From positions 554,437 through 618,436 of the forward strand of contig NZ_JARGZF010000001.1 of assembly GCF_029222705.1 (NCBI RefSeq): a stretch of DNA of 64,000 bases, in the 5' to 3' direction. Shown in pieces: positions 45,386 to 54,987 of this stretch (positions are counted from its first letter, which is position 1; each line of letters starts with the position of its first letter). The translations under genes and the position numbers were made by a program. The notes beneath the pieces were generated by a model, which was given only the letters and a program-made list of their open reading frames with translations, was not told where the DNA came from and did not search any database. This DNA comes from Knoellia sp. p5-6-4. GTDB lineage: Bacteria > Actinomycetota > Actinomycetes > Actinomycetales > Dermatophilaceae.

Positions 45386-48253
45386 TCAGGCGCGCGGCTT
45401 CTCGCGCATCTCGTAGGTGGAGATGAGGTCGCCGAGCTGCAGGTCGTTGTAGGACCCGAGGTTGATGCCGCACTCGAAGCCCTCGCGGACCTCGGTGACA
45501 TCGTCCTTGAACCGGCGCAGGCCGGCGATCTCGACGTTCTCGGCCACCACGACACCGTTGCGGGTGATCCGCGCCTTGGTGCCGCGCTTGATCTCGCCGC
45601 TGCGGACGATCGAACCGGCGATGTTGCCGAACTTGGACGAGCGGAAGATCTCGCGGATCTCCGCCGTGCCGAGCTCGTGCTCCTCGTACTCCGGCTTGAG
45701 CATGCCCTTCAGGGCCGCCTCGATCTCCTCGATGGCGTTGTAGATCACCGAGTAGTAGCGGATCTCGACGCCCTCGCGCTCGGCGTAGTCAGCGTTCTGG
45801 CCCTCGGCCCGGACGTTGTAGCCGATGATGATGGCGTCGGAGGCCATCGCGAGGTTGATGTTGTTCATCGTGATCGCGCCGACACCGCGGTCGATGATCC
45901 GCAGGTCGACCTCGTCGCCCACGTCGATCTGCAGCAGCGCGTCCTCGAGCGCCTCGACCGAGCCGGAGACGTCGCCCTTGAGGATGAGGTTGAGCGTCTC
46001 GACCTTGCCGGCCGCCAGGGCCTCGTTGAGGTCCTCGAGGCTGATGCGCTTGCGGGCCTTGGCCAGGGAGGCCTGGCGGTCCGCCGCCTCGCGCCGCTCG
46101 GCGATCTGCCGGGCGGTGCGGTCGTCGGGTGCGACGACGAAGGTGTCGCCGGCCCGCGGGACGGAGGACAGACCCAGCACCTGGACCGGGCGGGACGGGC
46201 CCGCCTCGTCGACGTTCTTGCCGTGCTCGTCGAGCATGGCTCGCACGCGACCGTAGGCGCTGCCGGTGACGATCGCGTCGCCGACCCGCAGGGTGCCGGT
46301 CTGCACCAGCACCGTGGCGGTGGCGCCGCGGCCACGGTCGAGGTTGGCCTCGATCGCGACACCGCGGGCGTCCTTGCCGGCGTTGGCCCGCAGGTCGAGC
46401 GCCGCGTCGGCGGTGAGCAGGACGGCCTCGAGGAGGCTGTCGATGTTCTGGCCGGCCTTGGCGGAGACGTCGACGAACATGGTGTCGCCGCCGTACTCCT
46501 CGGCGATGAGGTTGTACTCGGTGAGCTGCTGGCGCACCTTGGCCGGGTTCGCACCCTCGACGTCGATCTTGTTGACCGCGACCACGATCGGCACGTCAGC
46601 CGCCTGGGCGTGGTTGAGCGCCTCGATGGTCTGGGGCATCACGCCGTCGTCAGCGGCGACGACGAGGATCGCGATGTCGGTGACCTTGGCACCACGGGCA
46701 CGCATGGCGGTGAACGCCTCGTGACCCGGGGTGTCGATGAAGGTGATCGCCCGGTCGACGCCCTCGTGCTCCTTGTGGACCTGGTAGGCGCCGATGTGCT
46801 GGGTGATGCCACCGGACTCGCTCGCCGCGACGTCCTCGTTGCGGATGGCGTCGAGCAGGCGGGTCTTGCCGTGGTCGACGTGGCCCATCACGGTCACGAC
46901 CGGCGGACGCGCCTCGAGGTCCTCGTCCTCCTCGCCCTCGATACCCGTCTCGAGGTCGATGTTGAAGGAGTCGAAGAGCTCGCGCTCCTCCTCCTCCGGC
47001 GAGACGACCTGGATGTCGTAGCCGAGCTCGGAGCCGAGCACCTTGAAGGTGTCCTCGTCGAGGGACTGCGTCGCCGTGGCCATCTCACCGAGGTGGAACA
47101 GCACGGTGACCAGCGACGCCGGGTTGGCGTTGATCTTGTCGGCGAAGTCGGTCAGCGACGAGCCGCGACGCACCCGGATGACGGTCGAGCCGTCACCCCG
47201 GGGGACGGTGACGCCACCGATCGACGGCGCCTGCATCTGCTCGAACTCCTGGCGCTTCGCGCGCTTGGACTTCCGGCCACGGACCGGACGGCCGCCACCG
47301 CGGCCGAACGCGCCGGCGGTGGAGCCACGACCGGCGCCGCCACGGAAGCCGCCGCCACCGGGACGACCGGCGAAACCGCCACCGCCGCCACCACCGGGAC
47401 GACCCCCGCCGGGACCGCCGGGGCCGCCGCCGGGACGACCACCCGGACGGGCGGTGCGCTCACCGGGACGACCGACCGCGCTGCGGTCGGGCATCATGCC
47501 GGGGCTGGGACGCGGGCCACCCGGACGCGGACCGGCTGCGCCGGTGCCACCGGGGCGGGGCCCGGGACGGTTCTGCGGGCGCGGCATGCCCTGGCTCGGG
47601 GCGAAGGGGTTGTTGCCCGGACGCGGGGCGCCCTCACGGCCGCCACCCTCGCGACCGCCGCCCTCGCGGCCGGCACGCATACCCTGGCTGGGGGCGAAGG
47701 GGTTGTTGCCCGGACGCGGGGCGCCGGGACGGGGGCCACCGGGACGCGGTGCCGGGCCGCCAGGACGCGGGCCGGAGGCACCGGGACGCGCGGACGACGG
47801 GGCGCCGCCCTGCCGTCCCTCGTCACGCGAGGACTGCACCCGGGCAGCCGGGGCCTCGGGGGCCTTCGGCGCAGGGCGCGGGCCCGGCGTGGGCATCGAC
47901 GAAGCAGCGGCCGGCTTCTCCGGGGCCGCCGGCTCGGACGCCGCAGGGGCAGCCGGAGCGGGGGTCGCGGGGGTCGCGGGGGTCGCCGGGGCGGCAGGGG
48001 CCGCGGGGGCAGGCGCAGCCGGCTTCGCGGCCGGCTTCCTGGCCGCCGGCTTGGCTGCCTTCGCCTCGGCCTGGCCGTCACCGCTGCCGCGGAGCTCCGC
48101 GGGGAAGGTCTCCTTGATCTTGCGGACGACCGGCGGCTCGATGGTGGAAGAGGCGGAACGGACGAACTCGCCCTGCTCCTTCAGGTGGTTGAGCAGAGTC
48201 TTGCTCTCGACTCCGAGCTCCTTGGCGAGCTCGTAGACACGGACCTTGGCCAC
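45386..48253 (-). CDS. infB: Translation initiation factor IF-2
   Basis: The 955-residue protein starts [18 protein letters not shown] (IF2_N) and has a long Gly/Pro/Arg/Ala-rich spacer (about 65-350) that includes a near-identical direct repeat of about 48 bp (47584-47632 and 47687-47733, encoding [11 protein letters not shown]). The G domain follows ([16 protein letters not shown] near residue 455, [12 protein letters not shown]), then domains II-IV. It delivers initiator tRNA to the 30S subunit. The length of the spacer is typical of GC-rich actinomycetes. It follows ylxR after 60 bp. Confidence 0.96.
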   Translation of the reverse strand: MAKVRVYELAKELGVESKTLLNHLKEQGEFVRSASSTIEPPVVRKIKETFPAELRGSGDGQAEAKAAKPAARKPAAKPAAPAPAAPAAPATPATPATPAPAAPAASEPAAPEKPAAASSMPTPGPRPAPKAPEAPAARVQSSRDEGRQGGAPSSARPGASGPRPGGPAPRPGGPRPGAPRPGNNPFAPSQGMRAGREGGGREGGGREGAPRPGNNPFAPSQGMPRPQNRPGPRPGGTGAAGPRPGGPRPSPGMMPDRSAVGRPGERTARPGGRPGGGPGGPGGGRPGGGGGGGFAGRPGGGGFRGGAGRGSTAGAFGRGGGRPVRGRKSKRAKRQEFEQMQAPSIGGVTVPRGDGSTVIRVRRGSSLTDFADKINANPASLVTVLFHLGEMATATQSLDEDTFKVLGSELGYDIQVVSPEEEERELFDSFNIDLETGIEGEEDEDLEARPPVVTVMGHVDHGKTRLLDAIRNEDVAASESGGITQHIGAYQVHKEHEGVDRAITFIDTPGHEAFTAMRARGAKVTDIAILVVAADDGVMPQTIEALNHAQAADVPIVVAVNKIDVEGANPAKVRQQLTEYNLIAEEYGGDTMFVDVSAKAGQNIDSLLEAVLLTADAALDLRANAGKDARGVAIEANLDRGRGATATVLVQTGTLRVGDAIVTGSAYGRVRAMLDEHGKNVDEAGPSRPVQVLGLSSVPRAGDTFVVAPDDRTARQIAERREAADRQASLAKARKRISLEDLNEALAAGKVETLNLILKGDVSGSVEALEDALLQIDVGDEVDLRIIDRGVGAITMNNINLAMASDAIIIGYNVRAEGQNADYAEREGVEIRYYSVIYNAIEEIEAALKGMLKPEYEEHELGTAEIREIFRSSKFGNIAGSIVRSGEIKRGTKARITRNGVVVAENVEIAGLRRFKDDVTEVREGFECGINLGSYNDLQLGDLISTYEMREKPRA

Positions 48254-48313
48254 GTTTCTCCTGTCTGGTCCGTGCCGGGACAGGCGCGGACCGTCGTTAA
48301 TGCTGGGGGGTGC

Positions 48314-48727
48314 TCATCGCTGAGTACTCATCGGGTGCTCATCAGCGTCAAACCCGCTTTCGGTTCCCAATTCGGACGGTTTCTTCTGCACATGCCTCTG
48401 CGAGAGGGCTTCGAGGTGGTGCCTGACCGCTGCCGGGTCGAGGGCCACGCTGACACGCAGCGCGCGCCCGAAGGCCCGGCGTCGGAGGGCTTGGTCAAAG
48501 CAGTCAACTGTCGGGTGCAGCCATGCGCCACGTCCCGGCAGACAACGTCGCAGATCTGGTACAAGCAGGAACTGGCCCTGATCATTCCGCACCGCGACCA
48601 CTCGCAGGAGCGCCGACCGGCTATCCCTCCCGCGACACCCCACACACGTCCGGATCGGGCGCGCTGCGCCGTCCTCGGGTTGTGCACGTGAGCGCCGGGG
48701 CTGGAGTCCAGTCCGGTCGGTCCCCAC
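48314..48727 (-). CDS. ylxR: YlxR-family (DUF448) RNA-binding protein
   Basis: The 137-residue protein contains PIRTCVGCRGRDSRSALLRVV and the GRGAWLHPTVDCFDQALRRRAFGRALR block, the two conserved parts of YlxR. It is a small RNA- and nucleoid-associated protein; in Bacillus it modulates expression of many genes, and in other bacteria it has been linked to RNase P. It sits in its usual place between nusA and infB, 11 nt after nusA. The first 20 residues look unconserved, and the start (GTG 48727) is uncertain. Confidence 0.88.
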   Translation of the reverse strand: MGTDRTGLQPRRSRAQPEDGAARPIRTCVGCRGRDSRSALLRVVAVRNDQGQFLLVPDLRRCLPGRGAWLHPTVDCFDQALRRRAFGRALRVSVALDPAAVRHHLEALSQRHVQKKPSELGTESGFDADEHPMSTQR

Positions 48728-48738
48728 CAGTCTACCCG

Positions 48739-49833
48739 TTACCGGGGTCGGCGTGCGCCACCGGCTGCACCTGTGGGGTCACCACCGGCACCAGAGGCCC
48801 CACCGGCCCCACTGCGCTCGCCCTTGCCCGCGTCCGCGGCACTGTCCGGCCGGATGTCGATCCGCCAGCCCGTCAGCTTCGCGGCGAGGCGGGCGTTCTG
48901 GCCCTCCTTGCCGATCGCCAGCGAAAGCTGGTAGTCCGGCACCACGACGCGCGCCGCGCGCAGCTGCGGGTCGACGATCTCCACCGACTCCACCCGCGAG
49001 GGCGAGAGGGCGGCGGCGACGAACTGCCTGGGGTCCTCGGAGTAGTCGACGATGTCGATCTTCTCCCCGTGCAGCTCGGTCATCACCGCACGCACGCGGG
49101 CGCCCATCGGGCCGATGCAGGCGCCCTTGGCGTTCAGGCCCGCCACCTTGGAGTGCACCGCGATCTTCGTGCGGTGGCCGGCCTCGCGGGCCAGCGCGGC
49201 GATCTCGACGCTGCCGTCGGCGATCTCGGGCACCTCGAGGGCGAACAGCTTGCGCACGAGGTTGGGGTGCGTGCGGGAGAGGCCGATCTGCGGCCCCTTG
49301 GGCCCGCGGCGGACGCTGACGACGAAGCACCGGATGCGGTCGCCGTGCACGTACTTCTCCCCCGGCACCTGCTCGGCCAGCGGCAGGATCCCCTCCACCG
49401 TGCCGAAGTCGACCAGCACGTGGCGCGGGTCGGAGCTCTGCTGGATGACGCCGGCCACGACGTCGCCCTCGCGGCCCTTGAAGTCACCGAGGATGGCCTC
49501 GTCCTCGAGGTCGCGCAGGCGCTGGACGATGACCTGGCGGGCCGTGGACGCCGCGATGCGCCCGAAGCCGGTGGGGGTGTCGTCGAACTCGGGGCCGAGC
49601 TCCGGGCGGGCGCGCTCCTCCCCCTCGGCGGGCTCGGGGGCCTCGAGCTCCTCGCGGGCCCACACGATGACGTGCCCGGTCTTGCGGTCGAGCTCGACCC
49701 GGGCGTGCCGGTAGGCGCCCTCGGTGCGGTGGTAGGCGACGAGCAGCGCCTGCTCGATGGCAGGGATCAGGATGTCGAGCGAGATGTCGCGCTCCCGCTC
49801 GAGGGCCCTCAGGGCCGCAAGGTCGATGTCCAT
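48739..49833 (-). CDS. nusA: Transcription termination/antitermination factor NusA
   Basis: The 364-residue protein begins [18 protein letters not shown] and has the N-terminal domain, the S1 domain ([21 protein letters not shown] near residue 125), and KH1 and KH2 ([21 protein letters not shown] near 255, [19 protein letters not shown] near 312). The C-terminal acidic repeats of E. coli NusA are absent, as usual outside Proteobacteria; a short Gly/Ala-rich tail ends the protein. It follows rimP by 2 nt. Confidence 0.95.
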   Translation of the reverse strand: MDIDLAALRALERERDISLDILIPAIEQALLVAYHRTEGAYRHARVELDRKTGHVIVWAREELEAPEPAEGEERARPELGPEFDDTPTGFGRIAASTARQVIVQRLRDLEDEAILGDFKGREGDVVAGVIQQSSDPRHVLVDFGTVEGILPLAEQVPGEKYVHGDRIRCFVVSVRRGPKGPQIGLSRTHPNLVRKLFALEVPEIADGSVEIAALAREAGHRTKIAVHSKVAGLNAKGACIGPMGARVRAVMTELHGEKIDIVDYSEDPRQFVAAALSPSRVESVEIVDPQLRAARVVVPDYQLSLAIGKEGQNARLAAKLTGWRIDIRPDSAADAGKGERSGAGGASGAGGDPTGAAGGARRPR

Positions 49834-49835
49834 GT

Positions 49836-50396
49836 TCAGTTCTCCTCGTCGCTGCTGTCGCTGTCGTTCTGGTCGCCCTCGTCCTCGGCCCGGCCCCGCG
49901 AGAACTCGACCTGGACCACGGCCCGCGAGACGTCGGCATACCGGAAGTCCTGCATCCGCGCCGGCTGCTTCTTCGTGGCGGGCACCTCGAGGGTGACCTC
50001 GTGCTGCCCGGCCCGCACGATGCGGCCGGTCACCGGCTCGCCCTCCACGGGGGTCAGGGCCACCAGGCGCGAGACGTTGCGCTGGAAGTGTCGCGGCTGC
50101 GTGAGGGGGCGGTCGACACCCGGGGACGTCACCTCGAGGGTGTAGGGCTGCTCGCCCATGACGTCGGAGGCGTCGAGGGCGTCGCTCACCACGCGGGTGG
50201 CGTCGGCGACCTCGTCGAGGCTCAGGGACGGCGTCGGGTCGCTCACCTCGGCACCGTTGGTCTCGAGGGCGCGGTCGATCCAGACCCTGACGAGCCGGCG
50301 ACGGCCGGCCGGGGTGACCGCGATGTCCTCGACCAGCAGGCCCAGGGCAGCCAGCGGGCCCTCGACGGCAGGACGGATCTGCTCCTTGACGCTCAT
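49836..50396 (-). CDS. rimP: Ribosome maturation factor RimP
   Basis: The 186-residue protein has the RimP N-domain ([21 protein letters not shown], then LVRVWIDRA) and the C-terminal SH3-like domain with [20 protein letters not shown]. It assists 30S assembly. The C-terminus is highly acidic. It is the first gene of the nusA operon. R-Y-A-D codons near 49934 hold a CGGCATAC copy. Confidence 0.92.
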   Translation of the reverse strand: MSVKEQIRPAVEGPLAALGLLVEDIAVTPAGRRRLVRVWIDRALETNGAEVSDPTPSLSLDEVADATRVVSDALDASDVMGEQPYTLEVTSPGVDRPLTQPRHFQRNVSRLVALTPVEGEPVTGRIVRAGQHEVTLEVPATKKQPARMQDFRYADVSRAVVQVEFSRGRAEDEGDQNDSDSSDEEN

Positions 50397-50516
50397 GCGG
50401 ATCGTCCTCTCTGAAGTTCTCGGGTCCGTGCGCGGACACTCTATCCACGGCGGCCGTGCCCCTGCATGTCGCGCCGGAGCCTCGCGCCCTGCCCGGGCGG
50501 GCAGGGCCGTGCGTGC

Positions 50517-50522
50517 CATGAT
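50517..50522 (+). promoter_or_regulatory. -10 hexamer of a leaderless promoter for the DUF4439 gene
   Basis: CATGAT ends 6 nt before ATG 50529. A hairpin with 9-bp arms (50486-50507, GCCCTGCCC and complement) lies just upstream between the divergent rimP and DUF4439 genes and could be an operator. Confidence 0.4.
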
Positions 50523-50528
50523 CGGGCC

Positions 50529-51560
50529 ATGCCCGAGACCCCCCGCCGTATGCCGGGTGCCCCCACCCGGCGGTCCGTGCTGGCCGTGCTCGGGCTCAAC
50601 GCGGCGGCGCTCCCGCTGGCGGCGTGCGGCATCCGCCTCGAGGACGACGCCCCCCGCGTGCCGCTCGTCCCCACCCGCGAACCGATCCCGGGAGAGGGCG
50701 CCCTGCTCGGTCTCTGGCTGGGGGCCACGGACCTCGCCGAGCAGGCCGCCGAGCTCGGTGGCGCAGCGACGTCGCTCCCGGCGCGGCTGGCGACGCTGCA
50801 CCAGGAGCAGGCCCGGGTGCTGCGCTCGCTGCTCCGCTCGCTCGGGGTGCCCGACCGCGTCGTGGCCGAGACGCAGTCCTTGCAGCAGGCCCGGGCGACC
50901 GCCCCGACCACGGCCGCGACCCCGGCACCGGGTGCCACCACGACTGCCGCCCCTTCGAGCCCGCCCGGCACCGCCACGGCTCCGTCACCTGCGTCCCTCG
51001 GCGCGGCCGAGGCCGCGACGCTGTCGGCGGACAGCTTCGCCGAGCTGGCCAGGCTCGGTCGCGGCACCGTGGTGACTCCGGCCGCGGCGCTCGCCCAGCG
51101 AGCCGCCGCGGCGACGCTGCTCGGGGAGACCCCGATGTGGCCCACCCCCCGCAGCCTGGTGGCCCCCGCCCTGGCCGCCGACGCCCTCGAGGCCACCCGG
51201 GCAGCGGTCTACGGCATGGAGGTGGTGGCGGCGCAGTCACAGGGTGGCCAGCGGCGACTGGCGACCGCGACCCTGGCGACTTTGCGGGCCCGCGCCTCCG
51301 CGCAGGAGGACCTGGCCGGGGACTCGGCACCACCGCCGTCGCTCGGCTACCCGCTGCCCTTCGCGGTCACCGGTGCCCGCGCGGCCCGGCGGCTGGCCGT
51401 GCACGTCCTCGACGGCCTCCGCACCGGCCAGGCCGCGGCGGCTGCGCGGGCCGCCGGCGACGTGACGTCCCTCGTGGCCTGCATGCAGTGGCTCGCCGAG
51501 GCCGAGGTGCTGTGCCACCGCTGGGGCATGCCGCTGGAGCCGTTCCCCGGCCTGGACTGA
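50529..51560 (+). CDS. DUF4439 (ferritin-like) lipoprotein
   Basis: From ATG 50529 the protein has 343 residues. It opens with Arg-rich residues, a hydrophobic segment and the lipobox LPLAAC near residue 33, so it should be exported, possibly by Tat because of the [10 protein letters not shown] stretch, and lipid-anchored. An alanine-rich helical part with a Pro/Thr/Ser linker near residue 130 is followed by a DUF4439 ferritin-like helical domain in the last 140 residues. The function is unknown. It is followed after 2 nt by a kinase gene, a conserved-looking pair. R-M-P codons at 50548 hold a GTATGCCG copy. Confidence 0.8.
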   Translation: MPETPRRMPGAPTRRSVLAVLGLNAAALPLAACGIRLEDDAPRVPLVPTREPIPGEGALLGLWLGATDLAEQAAELGGAATSLPARLATLHQEQARVLRSLLRSLGVPDRVVAETQSLQQARATAPTTAATPAPGATTTAAPSSPPGTATAPSPASLGAAEAATLSADSFAELARLGRGTVVTPAAALAQRAAAATLLGETPMWPTPRSLVAPALAADALEATRAAVYGMEVVAAQSQGGQRRLATATLATLRARASAQEDLAGDSAPPPSLGYPLPFAVTGARAARRLAVHVLDGLRTGQAAAAARAAGDVTSLVACMQWLAEAEVLCHRWGMPLEPFPGLD

Positions 51561-51562
51561 CG

Positions 51563-52483
51563 GTGCCCACCGCCACCGAGGCCGCGGCGCTCATCCCCGA
51601 CGGCTGGCGCGAGTGGGTCTCGCGGCTGCCACCCGAGGGCGGGCCGTCCGGCGCGGACTGGGCCGCCGGCCTGCCCCGCCTGCTCGCCGACCTGCTCACC
51701 CACTGGGAGCTGACGCCCACCGGCCCCGGCATGACGGGCTGGACCGCGGTGGTCGTCCCGGTCACGCGGGACGGCGAGGCGTTGGTGCTCAAGCTGGCGT
51801 GGCCGCACCGCGAGGCGGTGGCGGAGCCGCAGGCCCTGCGGCACTGGGCCGGCAACGGGGCGGTGCGGCTCGTCGCGGCGGACCCGGGGCGGGGCGGCCT
51901 GCTGCTCGAGGCGCTCGACCCTGCCAGAGACCTCATGGCCGAGCCCGTGGAGGAGGCCTGCGAGGTGATCGGCTCACTGCTGGGTCGCCTGCACGTTGCG
52001 GCACCCGCCCGCGTTCCCACGATGTCGAGCTGGATCGCCCGCCAGCAGGAACGGCTGTCGCTCCACGCCGAGACCGTGCCGCGGCGGATGCTCGGGCACG
52101 CGGCGTCGCTGATGCGCGACCTCGCGACCCTGCCCGACCTCGACGGCACGCTGCTGCACACCGACCTGCACTTCCAGAACGTGCTCGCCGGCGAGCGCGA
52201 GCCGTGGCTGGCGATCGACCCCAAGCCGCTGGCCGGGCGGCCCGGCTTCGAGCTGCCGCCGGTGCTGTGGAACCGGCTCGACGAGCTCGGCACCGGCTCA
52301 GCCTTCCGCTGGTCGGTGCGACGCCGGCTGCAGCTGGTCTGCGACGCCGCGGGCATCGACGAGGACGAGGCGCGCGCCTGGGTCGTCGTCAGGGAGACGG
52401 CAGAGGCCATGTCCGCCGCTCGCGACGGCGACCGCGACGGGCTCACCCTGGCCATCTCGCTGGCCAAGGCGATGGACGACTGA
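51563..52483 (+). CDS. APH(6)/hydroxyurea phosphotransferase-family kinase
   Basis: The 306-residue protein has the aminoglycoside phosphotransferase fold, with the catalytic loop LLHTDLHFQNVLAG near residue 200 (HxDxxxxN) and AIDPKPLAGRPGFELPP near 220 with the metal-binding Asp. The group includes streptomycin 6-kinases and hydroxyurea kinases, but most chromosomal members have no tested substrate, so antibiotic resistance should not be assumed. GTG 51563 starts 2 nt after the DUF4439 stop, so the genes form an operon. Confidence 0.85.
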   Translation: MPTATEAAALIPDGWREWVSRLPPEGGPSGADWAAGLPRLLADLLTHWELTPTGPGMTGWTAVVVPVTRDGEALVLKLAWPHREAVAEPQALRHWAGNGAVRLVAADPGRGGLLLEALDPARDLMAEPVEEACEVIGSLLGRLHVAAPARVPTMSSWIARQQERLSLHAETVPRRMLGHAASLMRDLATLPDLDGTLLHTDLHFQNVLAGEREPWLAIDPKPLAGRPGFELPPVLWNRLDELGTGSAFRWSVRRRLQLVCDAAGIDEDEARAWVVVRETAEAMSAARDGDRDGLTLAISLAKAMDD

Positions 52484-52497
52484 GGGCCGCCGCCCCC

Positions 52498-53193
52498 TCA
52501 GCCCACCCAGGTGTACTCGACCTCGGGCCGCCCCGACCCGGTGTAGCGCGACCGCCGCACGGCAAGCCGGCTCTCGCAGAGGAACTCGGCGTAACGGCGA
52601 GCGGTCACCCGGCTGACCCCAACCCGCTCGCCGAGCTCGGTGGCCGAGGCGCCGGCGGAGGACTCCCGGAGGGCGCGGGAGACCCGCGCCAGCAGCTCCT
52701 CGCCCATGCCCTTGGGCAGCCGTGCCTCCGTGGCCGCCCGCACGCCGGAGACCACCTCGTCGACCTCGGCCTGGGTGCCGACCTGCGCGGCGCCGTGCAG
52801 CTGCTCGCGGTAGGTCCGGTAGGCCAGCAACCGCTCGCGCAGGGTCGCGAAGACGAACGGCTTGAGCACGTACTGGACGACGCCGAGCGAGACCGCGGCC
52901 CGCACCACCTCCAGGTCACGGGCCGAGGTGAGGGCGATGACGTCGGCCCGGTGGCCACCTGCCCGCATGGCACGGACCACCTCGAGCCCGTGCCGGTCGG
53001 GCAGGTTCATGTCGAGCAGCACGAGGTCGACGGGGTGCTCCTGCAGGGCCAGCATCGCGGCCTGGCTCGTGCCGACCGTGGCGGCGACGGCGAAACCCGG
53101 CACCCGGTTGACGTAGGCCGTGTGGGCCTCCGCCGCGACCGGCTCGTCCTCCACGACGAGGACGTGCAGGATGCCCACGTCCTCGCCACTCAT
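52498..53193 (-). CDS. DcuR/CitB-type response regulator
   Basis: The 231-residue protein has a receiver domain (residues 8-125) with acidic Glu15-Asp16, phosphoacceptor Asp61 in VLLDMNLPDRHG, and Lys in the switch region VLKPF. The C-terminal part has a helix-turn-helix of the DcuR type (ATELGERVGVSRVTARRYAEFL near 182). Its start overlaps the stop of the kinase gene by 4 bp. It probably activates the dicarboxylate symporter gene on the other side of the kinase. Confidence 0.9.
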   Translation of the reverse strand: MSGEDVGILHVLVVEDEPVAAEAHTAYVNRVPGFAVAATVGTSQAAMLALQEHPVDLVLLDMNLPDRHGLEVVRAMRAGGHRADVIALTSARDLEVVRAAVSLGVVQYVLKPFVFATLRERLLAYRTYREQLHGAAQVGTQAEVDEVVSGVRAATEARLPKGMGEELLARVSRALRESSAGASATELGERVGVSRVTARRYAEFLCESRLAVRRSRYTGSGRPEVEYTWVG

Positions 53194-54842
53194 GTCCTCT
53201 CCGCCAGGGGAATCCGAACCACGAAGCGGGCACCGGGCGGCCCCTCCACGCGCAGGTCGCCCCCAAGTCGCTGGACCGACTGGGCGACGAGGGCCAGGCC
53301 GAGTCCCCGCCGGCCCTCACCGGCCGCCTGCTTGGTCGACCAGCCGCGCTCGAACGCCCGCTCCACCTCCTCCGGTGCGATGCCCGGGCCGCTGTCCTCC
53401 ACGACCAGCACGGCATACCCGTCGGTCACGTGGGCATCGAAGCGCACCCGGCGCGGGCCGTCCACGCCGGCCACCGCGTCGAAGGCGTTGTCGACGAGGT
53501 TGCCGACGATGGTCACGAGGTCGCGGGCGGGCGCCACGTTCTCGGGCCAGTGCGCGCTCTCCCCCACCTCGAGGTCGATCCCCCGCTCGCCGGCCTGCGC
53601 GGCCTTGCCGAGCAGCAGCGCGGTGAGCGCCGGTTCCTGCACCGATGCCACGACCCGGTCGGTGAGCACCTGCGACGCGGCCAGCTCGTCGGTGGCGAAG
53701 GCAAGCGCCCGCTCGGGGTGGCCCAGCTCGATGAGCGAGACGACCGTGTGCAGCCGGTTGGCCGACTCGTGCGCCTGGGAGCGCAGCGCCTCGGCGAGGC
53801 CCTTCGCGGAGTCGAGCTCGCCGGTGAGGTCCTCAAGGTCTGTGCGGTCACGCAGCGTGGCCACCGAGCCGAGCCGACGTCCCTCGCGCAGGGCCGGCGC
53901 CGTGTTGAGCACGAGCACCCGGGACTCCGTGACGTGCAGCTCGTCCTCCCGCGGTTGCGGGTCGGTGAGCGCCTCGACCAGGGGCTGGGCCAGGCCCAGG
54001 GCCTCGACAGGGCGTCCGCGTGCGTCGGCCGGGAGGCCGAGCAGCCGGATCGCCTCGTCGTTCGCCTGGACGAGGCGGCCATCGGGGTCGACGAGCAGCA
54101 GTCCCTCGGTGACGGCGTGCAGCACCGCGTCGTAGTACTCGTACATCTCGCGCAGCTGCCGCTCACCGAGGCCGTGGGTCTGCCGTCGCACACGGCGGGC
54201 CACCAGCGCCGTGCCCACCCCGGAGAGTGCCGCGGCCGCGAGACCGGCGAGCAGCAGGCCCGGCACCTGGCCCCGGAGCCGCTCGGCCACGGCCGCCTTG
54301 CGGATGCCGACGGCGACCAGGCCCACCACCCGGTCCTGGTCGGTCACCGGGACGACGACCCGGCGCGACGGGCCGAGGGTGCCCGTGTAGTCCTCCACCA
54401 CCATGCCGCCGGCTGCGGCCCGCTCGATGTGCCCGAGGAACTGCCGGCCGACCTGTGCGGGGTCGGGGTGGCTGTAGCGCCTGCCTGTGGGGCTCATGAC
54501 CACCACGAAGTCGGTGCCGGTCTCGCGGCGTACGCGCTCGGCGTAGGGCTGGAGGCTTCGAGCCGGGTCGGGGCCCTGCACCGCCGCGACCACATCGGGG
54601 GTGGCGGCGACGGCCTCGGCCACCGCGGTCGCGCGGGCGGTGGCCTCCGCGGTGCCCGACCGCTGCGCCTGCGCCCAGGCCCCGAGGAGCCCGACGCCCA
54701 CCACGAGCACCGCGACGAGCACCTGGAGCGCGGCGGTCTGTCCCGCGACCGACCACCGCGCCGGGGAGACGGCCCTGAGCCGTCCACGAAGAGGTCCGCC
54801 GGCGGGAGGCGACGACGAGCCGGAAACGGATATCACCGGCAT
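53190..54842 (-). CDS. DcuS/CitA-type sensor histidine kinase
   Basis: From ATG 54842 the protein has 550 residues: a membrane helix near residues 38-58, a periplasmic PDC/sCache sensor, a second membrane helix near 195-215, a PAS domain (about 230-320), a SPOB-type dimerisation helix with the likely phospho-His in SQAHESANRLHTVVS near 380, and a HATPase domain with NLVDNAFDAV and GRRGLGLALV. This is the citrate/dicarboxylate sensor layout. The start codon lies inside a GTATGCCG copy (54837-54844). It is divergent from dctA. Confidence 0.9.
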   Translation of the reverse strand: MPVISVSGSSSPPAGGPLRGRLRAVSPARWSVAGQTAALQVLVAVLVVGVGLLGAWAQAQRSGTAEATARATAVAEAVAATPDVVAAVQGPDPARSLQPYAERVRRETGTDFVVVMSPTGRRYSHPDPAQVGRQFLGHIERAAAGGMVVEDYTGTLGPSRRVVVPVTDQDRVVGLVAVGIRKAAVAERLRGQVPGLLLAGLAAAALSGVGTALVARRVRRQTHGLGERQLREMYEYYDAVLHAVTEGLLLVDPDGRLVQANDEAIRLLGLPADARGRPVEALGLAQPLVEALTDPQPREDELHVTESRVLVLNTAPALREGRRLGSVATLRDRTDLEDLTGELDSAKGLAEALRSQAHESANRLHTVVSLIELGHPERALAFATDELAASQVLTDRVVASVQEPALTALLLGKAAQAGERGIDLEVGESAHWPENVAPARDLVTIVGNLVDNAFDAVAGVDGPRRVRFDAHVTDGYAVLVVEDSGPGIAPEEVERAFERGWSTKQAAGEGRRGLGLALVAQSVQRLGGDLRVEGPPGARFVVRIPLAERT

Positions 54843-54987
54843 ACTGGACAGCCGCCGTGCACGGCGCACGGCCTGGCCGGCCAGAACTCAATGAACACAA
54901 AGGTGACCCTAGTCACCGGTGCCCCGACCCTCGTGTCTCATCACCCCTTCGGGCACAGCCGCCCGGACCCACCGCTGGAGGACCACC

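Noticed and set aside
51563-52483. Streptomycin resistance gene
   Set aside because: Family membership is clear, but chromosomal relatives are mostly untested. The setting beside a DUF4439 lipoprotein gives no sign of a resistance cassette.
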